Origin: Loigolactobacillus rennini DSM 20253
Lineage (GTDB): Bacteria > Bacillota > Bacilli > Lactobacillales > Lactobacillaceae
Length of the DNA stretch: 56,628 nt
Direction: 5' to 3'
Assembly: GCF_001436505.1 (NCBI RefSeq)
Contig: NZ_AYYI01000007.1
Coordinates: 1-56,628 of the forward strand
Of the stretch, positions 37,807 to 46,781 are shown piece by piece. The notes below the pieces were generated by a model that worked only from the letters and a program-made list of their open reading frames with translations, was not told the DNA's origin and did no database searches. Position numbers and translations under genes: made by a program. How positions within the stretch are numbered: position 1 is the first letter of the stretch; each line of letters opens with the position of its first letter.

Positions 37807-39183
37807 TTAAAAAACGATGACTGGTGTGCCCGTGGTAACAGCGTTATAGAGCTTGGCCATAGTACTTGGCGGTGTATTGATGCAACCATGGGAACCATGA
37901 TTTTTATACCAAGTGCCACCAAATTTTGGCTGCCAAGAAGCATCATGAATTCCGACACCAGTATAATCAATTGGCATCCAATACGAAACGGGAGAGGCAT
38001 AGTTAGTGCCATTATCATTTTCACCACGAAGCGTGGCATTACGTTGCTTGTTCCAAACAAAGAAGACACCAGATGGCGTTTCTTGTTTAGGTTTTCCGGT
38101 AACAATGTCTGTATCAATAACGGACTGTCCATCTTTGTAATACCACATGTGCTGATTGGTTTTATCCACTTCGATGTAAGTATCACCAATGTCTTTTTTA
38201 CTAGTGCTGTAACCAGACCCTTGTGTGATGGGTTCCCGGGTAAAGTCTTTACCTTTAAGAACTTCACGTGTCAAAGCTGCGACTTCACTATTAGTTTTGA
38301 TACTCCAACCGTAAGTCCCGGCTGGTACTTTAACTGTACCGCGCTTTGTAGATTTAAATTGCCGGTCTTTAATGATGGTGGCGTAATTTTTATTCAAGCT
38401 AGCAATGTATTGCTGAACTTGATCAGTATCTAATGTTACCTTGCCGGCTTTAAAAGTTTCCCAAGTATAAATCGTATTTTGAGGTACTGTCAGTTTGTGT
38501 CCATTAATGGTGTAAGTGATTTTTTCTTGGTGAATTTGTTTAAGCTTATCAACGGCTTGCGCAAGATTTTGATCGGAGGCAGTGACACTGGGTTTTTTAT
38601 AGGTTGTGTCAACTTGGATTTGACCATCTGTAGCCGCTAGACCATGACGAATTGTTTGTCGTAATTTTTGCTCATCCAGATGATTGCCATTGACCGCAGC
38701 TTTGATTTTAAAACTACCTGCTTTTTTAATTACCGTCGCATTTTGCGTTAACTGCCGGCCATGATTTAATTTTTGGGCCGTCTGCTTAAAGAACTGGTTA
38801 AAAGTTGTTTGGTTAACGGTTAAGCTTTTACTAGCTTCAGTAGTACTGGTACCCGTTAAGAGTTGCAACGGCCATGCCCAAGGATTTTGTTGTTGTTTTA
38901 GCTGAACCAAATTTTGCTTAAATTTAGGTGTTACGCCAGCATCTTGGCCGGTAAATTGCGTTAACTTTTTTGAACCTTCTATAATTGTAAATTTTTGTCG
39001 CTTAAAATGCGTTTTTAATAGCTGGTTAGCTTGTGCTGCCGTTTTGCCACCAACATTAACACCGGCAACGTTTGTCCGTGGCAAGTAAACGTTGCGGTAA
39101 TGATGACTGAGCGCAATATATAAGCCACAGATAATAATGACCAGCGCACTAACTGCAATCACAATTCGACTGCGTTTTTGCAT
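37807..39183 (-). CDS. L,D-transpeptidase (YkuD domain) with N-terminal anchor
   Basis: A 458-residue exported enzyme. A single membrane helix (about residues 5-25) anchors it outside the cell. Two repeats of a PG-binding-type domain span about 30-310. The YkuD domain ends with GIHDASW and the active-site HGSHGCIN, catalytic C434. Such enzymes cross-link peptidoglycan in a 3-3 manner or attach proteins. The start at 39183 follows GGGAGG on the minus strand; ATGs at 39228 and 39201 are also in frame. It is a possible partner for the unusual precursor ligases in this window. Confidence 0.88.
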   Translation of the reverse strand: MQKRSRIVIAVSALVIIICGLYIALSHHYRNVYLPRTNVAGVNVGGKTAAQANQLLKTHFKRQKFTIIEGSKKLTQFTGQDAGVTPKFKQNLVQLKQQQNPWAWPLQLLTGTSTTEASKSLTVNQTTFNQFFKQTAQKLNHGRQLTQNATVIKKAGSFKIKAAVNGNHLDEQKLRQTIRHGLAATDGQIQVDTTYKKPSVTASDQNLAQAVDKLKQIHQEKITYTINGHKLTVPQNTIYTWETFKAGKVTLDTDQVQQYIASLNKNYATIIKDRQFKSTKRGTVKVPAGTYGWSIKTNSEVAALTREVLKGKDFTREPITQGSGYSTSKKDIGDTYIEVDKTNQHMWYYKDGQSVIDTDIVTGKPKQETPSGVFFVWNKQRNATLRGENDNGTNYASPVSYWMPIDYTGVGIHDASWQPKFGGTWYKNHGSHGCINTPPSTMAKLYNAVTTGTPVIVF

Positions 39184-39336
39184 TAGCAATGGGCCTCCCA
39201 TAAATCTTTCTTTAGCTGAGTGTAGCATTTGTTAATTAAAAATGATAGGGGATTAACCTTTAATTTAGCTTAAACTTGTGAACTAACTGCTAGCCTAGTT
39301 TGACTCAAATGGCTTAATTGTGCTTAATCACCTAGA

Positions 39337-39373
39337 AAAGGCCAGACAATTCATAATGAATCGCCTAGCCTTT
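39337..39373 (-). terminator. Terminator after the EIIA gene
   Basis: An 18-bp imperfect stem around one base (39337-39354 with 39356-39373) lies downstream of the EIIA gene on the minus strand, followed by TTTT. The surrounding 230 bases between it and the transpeptidase gene hold no gene. Confidence 0.7.
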
Positions 39374-39459
39374 ATCATTTAAAACAAAACTGAATAAAAT
39401 GTTAATTGTCTAGTTAGAAAAACCACGTGCAACTTACTTTTGTTTTAGTTGCTTAGAAC

Positions 39460-39858
39460 TTATCTACCCGCTTTTTCAGCACTGAGTCGTTGTGTGAAGT
39501 TTTTAGAAATAACAATTAAATCATCAGCATAATTACTTAATGAACGGTAAGTATTATAAGTTGCTTCCATTAATGAACCAATATTGCACCCTGTAACGAC
39601 TTCAATTTTATCGTTATGGTAAGCTAAGTCTGCACAAACTTTAAATGGTGTGCCACCATAAATATCCGTGAAGAAAAGAATTTGTTCGTCTTTATCCATT
39701 ACTTTGTCTAATTCTTTTTTATAAGCGGCTTCAGTCATACCGTTTTCAAAATTAACGAATTTGTAATTATCTGGAATGACCGAGAGTAAATTCAATGTAT
39801 TCTTGATCCCCGTTGCGAAACTGCCGTGACCTGTGACAATTGTTGTGAAATTTGCCAT
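39460..39858 (-). CDS. Orphan PTS mannose-type EIIA component
   Basis: A 132-residue EIIA of the mannose/fructose/sorbose family. The phosphorylated histidine is H11 in IVTGHGSFATG. FFTDIYGGTPF (about residues 67-77) and VTGCNIGSLMEA are also typical. It should accept phosphate from HPr. No EIIB, EIIC or EIID gene is adjacent, so it may have a regulatory role or serve a distant transporter. ATG 39858 is chosen because GGAGG lies eight bases before it on the minus strand. The promoter carries a perfect cre site and a long palindrome. Confidence 0.86.
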   Translation of the reverse strand: MANFTTIVTGHGSFATGIKNTLNLLSVIPDNYKFVNFENGMTEAAYKKELDKVMDKDEQILFFTDIYGGTPFKVCADLAYHNDKIEVVTGCNIGSLMEATYNTYRSLSNYADDLIVISKNFTQRLSAEKAGR

Positions 39859-39884
39859 GATGTATTCCTCCATTTACTTTTAGC

Positions 39885-39932
39885 GTATAGGAGTCAGTTT
39901 TCAAGGTGAAAACTAGCTTGTGATTCCTATAC
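39885..39932 (-). promoter_or_regulatory. 48-base inverted repeat at the EIIA transcription start
   Basis: GTATAGGAGTCA (39885-39896) faces TGATTCCTATAC (39921-39932), and inside it GTTTTC (39897-39902) faces GAAAAC (39908-39913). The repeat sits at about +1 to +48 of the EIIA transcript. It could be an operator for an unknown repressor or an RNA hairpin. Confidence 0.6.
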
Positions 39933-39936
39933 TCTT

Positions 39937-39965
39937 ATGAAAACACGTTCAGAAAGAATTGTCAA
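39937..39965 (-). promoter_or_regulatory. EIIA gene promoter
   Basis: On the minus strand, TTGACA (39965-39960) and TTTCAT (39942-39937) are 17 bases apart. The perfect -35 box is part of the cre site. Confidence 0.7.
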
Positions 39966-39973
39966 CGCTTACA
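39960..39973 (-). promoter_or_regulatory. cre site overlapping the EIIA promoter
   Basis: On the minus strand TGTAAGCGTTGACA matches TGWAANCGNTNWCA at every position. It shares TTGACA with the -35 box, so CcpA binding should exclude polymerase. Confidence 0.83.
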
Positions 39974-40110
39974 TTGAATAAATAATGGTTTTTTTGTGTT
40001 AGTAGTGCGAGTTGGCGCTTATTTTTATAAATAAAAAAATTACGAGCCATTATAGTTTTCTGTAAAATAATTAATGCAGCAGTTAAGCCACGGAAAAAAT
40101 AATGTGCTTA

Positions 40111-40119
40111 TGGTATAAT
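40111..40119 (+). promoter_or_regulatory. Extended -10 promoter of the pth-mfd operon
   Basis: TGGTATAAT (TGn plus a perfect TATAAT). Transcription would start near 40126, giving a 100-base leader with two hairpins. Confidence 0.6.
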
Positions 40120-40140
40120 GGCTAGTAATAATTTCGGAGA

Positions 40141-40190
40141 ACCGGCAATTTGATTTTGCCGGTCATTTTCGTGTCAGCAACTTTGCTGGC
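40141..40190 (+). promoter_or_regulatory. Tandem hairpins in the pth leader
   Basis: ACCGGCAA (40141-40148) pairs with TTGCCGGT (40156-40163), followed by CATTTT. GTCAGCA (40173-40179) then pairs with TGCTGGC (40184-40190). The first could be a weak attenuator. Together with the EIIA control region they explain the 350-base gap before pth. Confidence 0.45.
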
Positions 40191-40225
40191 AAGATTAAAT
40201 TTTAAGTGAAGCGGAGTAATCTAAA

Positions 40226-40792
40226 ATGAAAATGATAGTCGGTTTAGGTAATCCAGGAAGAAAATATTTACAAACAAAGCATAACGTCGGATTTATGACT
40301 GTTGATCGTTTTGCAGCCGCACACCAGGTAAAATTTGACCAACATCAATTTGAGGCTGCCTTTGGCACCTATTTTGAAAATGGGGAAAAAGTTTTTGTGG
40401 TTAAACCACAGACGTTTATGAATGATTCTGGCCGCGCGGTAAAACCACTGATGACTTATTATCAACTTCAGTTAGATGAATTGGTCATTGTTTATGATGA
40501 TATGGATTTAACTCCTGGGAGTTTACGGTTGCGCGAGCGCGGTTCTGCTGGGGGTCATAACGGCATTAAAAGCTTAATCAGTTTTTTAAGAACCCAAGAT
40601 TTTAACCGTGTTCGGATTGGGACCGGCCATCCTACTCAGCAAAGTGTGGTCAGTTGGGTGCTATCTCCCTTTGATAAGGATACGAGACCATTGATTGACC
40701 AAACAATTGATACTGCCGTGACTGCGCTTGATGATTGGGTGCAAGGAGCTGATTTTATGCGTGTGATGAATCATTATAATCGGAAGGGATAA
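40226..40792 (+). CDS. pth: Peptidyl-tRNA hydrolase
   Basis: A 188-residue Pth that releases tRNA from peptidyl-tRNA that drops off the ribosome. VGLGNPG (N9), the catalytic H19 in TKHNVGF, PQTFMNDSG and YDDMDL are present, as is GSAGGHNG. The length is normal. mfd begins two bases after the stop, so the two genes are cotranscribed, the same pair as in Bacillus. Confidence 0.97.
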   Translation: MKMIVGLGNPGRKYLQTKHNVGFMTVDRFAAAHQVKFDQHQFEAAFGTYFENGEKVFVVKPQTFMNDSGRAVKPLMTYYQLQLDELVIVYDDMDLTPGSLRLRERGSAGGHNGIKSLISFLRTQDFNRVRIGTGHPTQQSVVSWVLSPFDKDTRPLIDQTIDTAVTALDDWVQGADFMRVMNHYNRKG

Positions 40793-40794
40793 TT

Positions 40795-43700
40795 ATGGAC
40801 CTGACAGAACTATTTTTAAAAGCACCTAAATTAAAAAAATGGTTAGCTAACATTGAACCACACAGTCGCCAATTAGTGACAGGATTGCAGGACTCAGCTC
40901 AGGCATTACTGCTAAATGCAGTTGTGCGGGCTAAAAAACAACCCGTTTTGGTTGTCACAAATAGTTTATTTAATGCGAGTCAACTGGTAGAGGATCTCAG
41001 CAATTTATTACCTGATACTCAAGTACAATTATTTCCTGTAGATGAAGTGATGGCCGCGCAAGTTGCGGTTAGTTCACCAGAGTATCGCAGTCAGCGCGTA
41101 CAGGCACTTTCTTTTTTGATGCAGCAGCAACTTGGCATTGTGGTTGCCTCAATAGCTGGTATTAGGCAGCTACTGCCGCAACCACAGTTATGGCAGCAAA
41201 GTGCCATTACGGTTAAACCTGGTGCTGAACTGGATCCATTAGCATTACGCCAGCAATTGATTGGTATGGGCTATACCCGGGAACAATTAGTTGGTCGGCC
41301 TGGTGAGTTTGCAATGCGTGGGGATATCATTGATGTCTACCCTCTTAATGCGGCTAATCCGGTTAGAATTGAATTATTTGATACTGAAGTCGATTCGCTT
41401 CGCTATTTTGAAGCCAGCAGTCAACGTAGTATTAAAAATTTAACGACTTTCACTATTTTACCGGCAACGGATTTTATTGTGACACCAGAATTGTTACAAG
41501 CAGCTGCCCCTAAAGTGAAAAAAGCCTATCAACGCGAACTGAAAACATTAAAACAACCAGATGACCAGACAAAATTGGCACAAAATTTTACTGAGGTCAT
41601 CGCTAGTTTGCAAAAGGGTGAAGTGTTGCCAGAGCTAGTGCGCTATCGGGATTTGATTTATCAGCCGGCTGCTAGCTTATTTGATTATCTAGTGCCTGAT
41701 GGCTTCGTCTTTTTTGATGATTATCCCCGGATGCAAGAAACTGCGACACAATTAGCGACAGATGCTAGTCAGTGGCTAACGGAGGAACTAGCTAATCAGC
41801 GTATGTTGCATAACCAGCAGCTAGGTCATGATTTTAAAGCAACGTTAAAGCAAATTAAGCAGACTAAGGTTTATTTAACGCTGTTCCAAAAGGGAATGGG
41901 CAACCTAAAACTCGACCAAATTTTAGATCTACAAAATCGCGATATGCAACAGTTTTTTGGCCAAATGCCGTTGTTTAAAGCTGAAGCTAATCGGTGGCAA
42001 ACCCAGAAGCAAACGGTTGTTATCATGGTTAACGATGATCAGCGCCGTGAGCGTGTTGATCAAACTTTACGTGATTTTAAAATTAAAGCAGTATTAACGC
42101 AGCCAGATGCTTTAAAAGCGCATCAAACACAAATTGTTGCCGCAACTTTACAAAATGGGTTTGAATTACCAGATGCTAATTTAGTTGTTGTAACGGAGAA
42201 AGAATTGTTTAATCAGCCGGTTAAAAAGCGTGTACGCCGGCAAAATCTGGCTAATGCTGAACGAATTAAAAGTTACAATGAACTTAATCCAGGCGATTAT
42301 GTTGTCCACGTCAATCATGGTATCGGTAAGTATGTAGGAATGCAGACTCTAGAAGTTGATGGTGCGCACCAAGACTACATTACAATTTTATACCAAAATA
42401 ACGATAAGCTTTTTATTCCTGTGACCCAACTTAACTTAGTCCAAAAATACGTGGCTTCAGAAGGTAAGTCGCCACACATCAATAAATTAGGTGGCAGTGA
42501 ATGGGCAAAAACTAAGCGGCGAGTTAACGCTAAAATTGAAGACATTGCGGATGATTTAGTCGATTTATACGCAGAGCGTGCTTCAGAAAAAGGATTTGCC
42601 TTTTCACCGGACAATCAATATCAGCATGAATTTGAAATGGCATTTCCTTATACAGAAACATCTGATCAATTGCGTAGTACAGCTGAAATTAAACATGATA
42701 TGGAGCAGCCTAAACCAATGGATCGTTTATTGGTAGGGGATGTTGGGTTCGGCAAAACGGAAGTTGCGATGCGTGCGATTTTTAAGGCAGTGCAAGATGG
42801 CAAACAGGCCGCTTTTCTGGTCCCCACCACTATTTTAGCGCAACAACATTATGATACTTTGTTGCAGCGCTTCGCTGATTTTCCAGTTCAAGTGGAACTC
42901 TTATCGCGTTTTCGGACGACAAAGCAAATTAAAGCGTCGCTAGCGGCAATTAAAAATGGTCAAGCGGATATTGTGATCGGTACGCACCGCTTATTATCTA
43001 AGGATGTTGTTTTTCATGATTTAGGGTTGCTAATTGTAGATGAAGAGCAGCGTTTTGGTGTTAAAGCTAAAGAACGACTGAAAACTTTGCGAGCCAATGT
43101 GGATGTCTTAACCATGACGGCTACGCCAATTCCCCGGACGTTAAACATGTCGATGGTGGGCGTACGTGATTTATCAGTTATTGAAACACCCCCTGCTAAT
43201 CGTTACCCCATTCAAACTTATGTCATGGCTCAAAATGCTGGCGCATTAAGAGCTGGCATTGAACGCGAGTTGGCGCGGGGTGGTCAAGTATTTTACCTCC
43301 ACAATCGGGTTGAGGATATTGAACGAACAGTGGCCAATATTCAAGCACTAGTGCCCGATGCTTCAGTAACCTATGCTCACGGGCAAATGACTGAAGCACA
43401 ATTAGAAAATACACTGTATGAATTTGTTCATGGGCGTTATGATGTCATTGTGACAACCACCATTATTGAAAATGGGGTTGATATGCCTAATGTTAATACC
43501 TTGTTTGTTGAAGATGCTGATCACATGGGATTAGCTCAGCTTTATCAATTACGTGGTCGTGTTGGCCGTAGTAGCCGGGTTGGCTATGCTTATTTCATGT
43601 ACCGGCAGGATAAGGTATTAACGGAAGTCAGTGAAAAACGGTTAGCTGCAATTCGTGATTTTACAGAGTTAGGTTCTGGTTTTAAAATTGCCATGCGTGA

Positions 43701-44316
43701 TTTATCTATCCGCGGTGCTGGTAATTTATTAGGTAAACAACAACATGGTTTCATTGATTCAGTTGGCTATGACCTTTACTCACAAATGCTGGCAGATGCA
43801 GTGGCTAAGAAGCAAGGTAAAAAAGCACCAACTAAAACGGATGCAGAAATCGAGTTGGGAATTGAAGCCTATTTACCTAGTGATTACATTACTGATCAGC
43901 GGCAAAAAATTGAAATTTACAAGCGAGTGCGCGAGTTGAATAGTGCTGATGATTTAGAGTCACTGCAAGCTGATTTGTTTGATCGGTTTGGTGATTATCC
44001 GCGTGCGGTCACGAATTTATTAGCGATTGGTTTGCTGAAAGTTTATGCGGATCAAGCTTTGGTTGAGCGCATTTATTTAAACAATCAACAGATTCAGGTT
44101 CGTTTATCTGCTCAAGGTACGCGCCAAATTGCACCTGAAGATGTTTTTAAAGCTTTGAGTAAAACGAAATTAAAAGCGACCGTTAAAATGAATCAAGATA
44201 AGATGGTGATTACGCTGATTATTCAACCTAAAATGCAGCAAAAAGATTGGCTGGCCGAATTAACGCAGTTTGTCACTGGCTTAGCTGAACTTGTGCAGCA
44301 GCCAGTGTCAGCTTAA
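40795..44316 (+). CDS. mfd: Transcription-repair coupling factor
   Basis: A 1173-residue Mfd. It has a UvrB-like N-terminal module, the RNA polymerase interacting domain starting near ELNPGDYVVHVNHGIG, then a RecG-like translocase with Walker A GDVGFGKTE, the DEEQ box (DEEQRFG), TATPIPRTL and QLRGRVGRS, and a C-terminal autoinhibitory domain. It pushes stalled RNA polymerase off DNA and recruits UvrA. The length is usual. It lies in the block pth-mfd-murJ-rqcP-divIC, which parallels Bacillus but without the sporulation genes. Confidence 0.97.
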   Translation: MDLTELFLKAPKLKKWLANIEPHSRQLVTGLQDSAQALLLNAVVRAKKQPVLVVTNSLFNASQLVEDLSNLLPDTQVQLFPVDEVMAAQVAVSSPEYRSQRVQALSFLMQQQLGIVVASIAGIRQLLPQPQLWQQSAITVKPGAELDPLALRQQLIGMGYTREQLVGRPGEFAMRGDIIDVYPLNAANPVRIELFDTEVDSLRYFEASSQRSIKNLTTFTILPATDFIVTPELLQAAAPKVKKAYQRELKTLKQPDDQTKLAQNFTEVIASLQKGEVLPELVRYRDLIYQPAASLFDYLVPDGFVFFDDYPRMQETATQLATDASQWLTEELANQRMLHNQQLGHDFKATLKQIKQTKVYLTLFQKGMGNLKLDQILDLQNRDMQQFFGQMPLFKAEANRWQTQKQTVVIMVNDDQRRERVDQTLRDFKIKAVLTQPDALKAHQTQIVAATLQNGFELPDANLVVVTEKELFNQPVKKRVRRQNLANAERIKSYNELNPGDYVVHVNHGIGKYVGMQTLEVDGAHQDYITILYQNNDKLFIPVTQLNLVQKYVASEGKSPHINKLGGSEWAKTKRRVNAKIEDIADDLVDLYAERASEKGFAFSPDNQYQHEFEMAFPYTETSDQLRSTAEIKHDMEQPKPMDRLLVGDVGFGKTEVAMRAIFKAVQDGKQAAFLVPTTILAQQHYDTLLQRFADFPVQVELLSRFRTTKQIKASLAAIKNGQADIVIGTHRLLSKDVVFHDLGLLIVDEEQRFGVKAKERLKTLRANVDVLTMTATPIPRTLNMSMVGVRDLSVIETPPANRYPIQTYVMAQNAGALRAGIERELARGGQVFYLHNRVEDIERTVANIQALVPDASVTYAHGQMTEAQLENTLYEFVHGRYDVIVTTTIIENGVDMPNVNTLFVEDADHMGLAQLYQLRGRVGRSSRVGYAYFMYRQDKVLTEVSEKRLAAIRDFTELGSGFKIAMRDLSIRGAGNLLGKQQHGFIDSVGYDLYSQMLADAVAKKQGKKAPTKTDAEIELGIEAYLPSDYITDQRQKIEIYKRVRELNSADDLESLQADLFDRFGDYPRAVTNLLAIGLLKVYADQALVERIYLNNQQIQVRLSAQGTRQIAPEDVFKALSKTKLKATVKMNQDKMVITLIIQPKMQQKDWLAELTQFVTGLAELVQQPVSA

Positions 44317-44335
44317 GACTTAAAGTGAGGTTCAC

Positions 44336-45925
44336 ATGCAAAATCGGCAAATGAAGCATGTGGTGCGCGGTGCATTTATTTTATCGTTGGCATCACTGGT
44401 GACTAAAATCCTAAGTGCAGTTTACCGGGTTCCATTTCAAAATCTTGTGGGGAATACTGGTTTTTATGTTTACCAGCAAATCTACCCCCTTTATGGTCTG
44501 GGCATGACGTTTGCACTGTCTGGCTTGCCCGTTTTTATTTCTAAACTAATAGCTCAACAAAAAACGGCGGCTGAACGCCGAACCGTTTTACAGTATAGTT
44601 GTTGGTTGTTAATCATCATGGCACTAGTTATTTTTTTGATCTTGCAGTTTGGGAAAAATTGGCTTGCCCGAGCGATGGGGGACCCACAATTAGCAGTGCT
44701 AATTGGCACCGTGGCATGGCTATTTTTATTGATGCCCTGGTTAGCGATTAGTCGTGGCTTTTTTCAAGGCAATTTTACAATGGTGCCAACCGCCTTATCT
44801 CAAGTTGTTGAACAACTCATCCGGGTAACGGTTATTTTGGCCGCAGCTGCTTGGTCTTTGCAGACAGGTTGGTCGGTTTATAAGATGGGTGCTTGGGCCA
44901 TGAGTGGTGCGATATTTGGTGGTATTGCTGCTAGCGGTGTATTGTTGTATTACTGGCACCGCTGGCAAAAAGAAAACGCAAAGTTGCTACCATTTAACCG
45001 AATGGCTTTTGGTAAGCTGACACGGCGATTTTTAATTGAAGGTGGTTCTTTATGCCTGTTTACGTCATTAATTATTTTATTGCAATTGCTAGATTCCTTT
45101 ACGATTAAGAGTAATTTAGTGACAGCCGGGTTGACAGAAGCAGCAGCTAAAAACTGGAAGGGCATTTATGATCGCGGACAGCCGTTAGTCCAGCTGGGCT
45201 TAGTGGTTGCGACATCTTTAGCGGCCACGCTGTTACCAAGTTTATCGCAAGCGCTACAAAAGCAGCAACGTCATCAGTTTTACCGGCAAGCAGCCACGAT
45301 GGTACGTTTTAGTTTTGCATTTTCGTTAGCTGCTGCTGGTGGTCTAATTGCACTGATGCCTGGTGTTAATCGATTGTTATTTGGCAGCACTCAAGGCGAT
45401 CGTACCTTGATGCTTTACATGTTAAGCATTGTTTTAATTGCACTGATTTCTGGTTATAATAGTGTTTTTCAGAGCTTAGGTGAATATCGGTTACCCATTT
45501 GGGCGTTGACGTTAGGTTTTCTGATTAAACTGGGCTTGAATGGATGGGCGGTGCGCCGTTGGCAAATTTTTGGGGCTAGCATGGTAACCGTATTAGCATT
45601 AACGGTAATTTTGAGTCTAATTTGGTGGTATTCTCGTCCTTATGTACGCCAAGCATTGTTTCGTCATTGGTTTAGTTTGAAGCTGTTGTTTTGTGTTGGC
45701 AGTATGATGTTAGTAGTTACCGGTCTATTTTTTAGCATTCAGCACCACTGGCAGTTGGGTCGTTTAGCTGGTGGTGGTGTCGTATTGTTTTGTGTGGCTG
45801 GCGGTGCTGTTTTGTTTATTAGTTTAGCCCGCTGGGTACGTTTATTTACTACTCGGGAGTGGCTATCACTACCCTTGGGTAAACAGATTTTACGTTTCTT
45901 TAATGTAAGTAGGGAGGAAAAATGA
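44336..45925 (+). CDS. MurJ/SpoVB-family lipid flippase (YabM/YtgP-like)
   Basis: A 529-residue protein with about 14 membrane helices of the MVF/polysaccharide exporter superfamily. The N-terminal stretch GAFILSLASLVTKILSAVYRVPFQNLVG and an internal ISRGFFQGNFTMVPTA segment are typical of the YabM/SpoVB/YtgP group, proposed to move lipid II or related lipid-linked sugars outward. Position and similarity suggest the YabM ortholog; lipid II flipping itself is inferred. GTGAGG lies before the ATG. Its last codons overlap the start of rqcP. Confidence 0.88.
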   Translation: MQNRQMKHVVRGAFILSLASLVTKILSAVYRVPFQNLVGNTGFYVYQQIYPLYGLGMTFALSGLPVFISKLIAQQKTAAERRTVLQYSCWLLIIMALVIFLILQFGKNWLARAMGDPQLAVLIGTVAWLFLLMPWLAISRGFFQGNFTMVPTALSQVVEQLIRVTVILAAAAWSLQTGWSVYKMGAWAMSGAIFGGIAASGVLLYYWHRWQKENAKLLPFNRMAFGKLTRRFLIEGGSLCLFTSLIILLQLLDSFTIKSNLVTAGLTEAAAKNWKGIYDRGQPLVQLGLVVATSLAATLLPSLSQALQKQQRHQFYRQAATMVRFSFAFSLAAAGGLIALMPGVNRLLFGSTQGDRTLMLYMLSIVLIALISGYNSVFQSLGEYRLPIWALTLGFLIKLGLNGWAVRRWQIFGASMVTVLALTVILSLIWWYSRPYVRQALFRHWFSLKLLFCVGSMMLVVTGLFFSIQHHWQLGRLAGGGVVLFCVAGGAVLFISLARWVRLFTTREWLSLPLGKQILRFFNVSREEK

Positions 45926-46188
45926 TGCGGTTAGACAAATTTTTAAAAGTGTCACGAATTATTAAACGTCGGACTGTTGCAAAAGAAATTGCCAATAAAG
46001 GTCGAATTTTAATTAATGATCGAGTGGCCAAATCATCTAGTAATGTGGCTATTGGTGATGTTGTGACCATTAAATTTGGTAATAAAACGCTGACGATTAA
46101 AATTAAGGCATTGTTAGAAACCACTAAAAAGGATGTTGCAGAACAAATGTACGACGTGGTTTCAGAAACTTATGCTGAAAAATTTTAA
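45922..46188 (+). CDS. rqcP: S4-domain RNA-binding protein RqcP
   Basis: An 88-residue (87 from the second ATG at 45925) S4-domain protein. MRLDKFLKVSRIIKRRTVAKE and GRILINDRVAKSSSNV are the S4 core; the protein was formerly called YabO or an Hsp15-like protein. In Bacillus RqcP assists RqcH in adding alanine tails to stalled nascent chains on the 50S subunit. AGGGAGG (45911-45917) precedes ATGATG. It overlaps the flippase gene by four bases. Confidence 0.93.
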   Translation: MMRLDKFLKVSRIIKRRTVAKEIANKGRILINDRVAKSSSNVAIGDVVTIKFGNKTLTIKIKALLETTKKDVAEQMYDVVSETYAEKF

Positions 46189-46203
46189 AATAGTAACTGT
46201 CCG

Positions 46204-46232
46204 TAGACACTGCGATTAAAGCTTGCTATACT
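46204..46232 (+). promoter_or_regulatory. divIC promoter
   Basis: TAGACA (46204-46209) and TATACT (46227-46232), 17-base spacer, 58 bases before divIC. Confidence 0.7.
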
Positions 46233-46289
46233 TGGTCTAGACAGGTATTTAGTCGAAAAATTCATTTGATGTGTTAGAGGGATGTGAGG

Positions 46290-46703
46290 ATGCTGTTTGC
46301 TAAAAATAAGAAAACAAAAAATCATCAATCAGCGGTTGATCCTTATGCAAAAATGAAGCAAGCACGCCAACAAAAACAAATTCGGGCGAAATATGTGCGT
46401 CAAGTTCATAAAAGGCGGGCTGGTCTTTTGATAGCACTGTTGACTACCATCCTGTTAATTTGTGGTTGGCAGATTTATCAAGGCCGCCAATCATTAGCTG
46501 CGATTAATACGCAGGTGACGACACATAAAGCAAAGTTAAATAAAAAGCAAGCCCAACATCGTCAACTTAAATTAAAAACGGCGCAATTAAAAGATGATGA
46601 TTATTTGCAACAAGTCATCCGTCAGAAATATTATTATTCTAAAGATAATGAAACGATTTATAGTTTGCCACAGGACAAAGCCCCGACGCTCTCGACTAAA
46701 TAA
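46290..46703 (+). CDS. divIC: Septum formation protein DivIC (FtsB family)
   Basis: A 137-residue bitopic protein. The cytoplasmic head is rich in Lys, Arg and Gln (1-44), one membrane helix spans about 46-63, and an external coiled-coil follows (QSLAAINTQVTTHKAKLNKKQAQ), then a short conserved RQKYYYSKDNETIY end. DivIC, FtsL and DivIB bridge cell-wall synthesis enzymes at the septum. ATG 46290 is taken because AGAGGG (46276-46281) is eight bases ahead; GTG 46284 is too near it. Confidence 0.9.
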   Translation: MLFAKNKKTKNHQSAVDPYAKMKQARQQKQIRAKYVRQVHKRRAGLLIALLTTILLICGWQIYQGRQSLAAINTQVTTHKAKLNKKQAQHRQLKLKTAQLKDDDYLQQVIRQKYYYSKDNETIYSLPQDKAPTLSTK

Positions 46704-46718
46704 TCCACTGCGAGAAGC

Positions 46719-46746
46719 TTGCAACCGACCTTTCCTGTGCTATACT
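46719..46746 (+). promoter_or_regulatory. yabR promoter
   Basis: TTGCAA (46719-46724) and TATACT (46741-46746), 16-base spacer, 36 bases before the S1-domain gene. Confidence 0.65.
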
Positions 46747-46781
46747 TATGAGTACAAGATTTAAGGAGGAAAAACTTTTTT

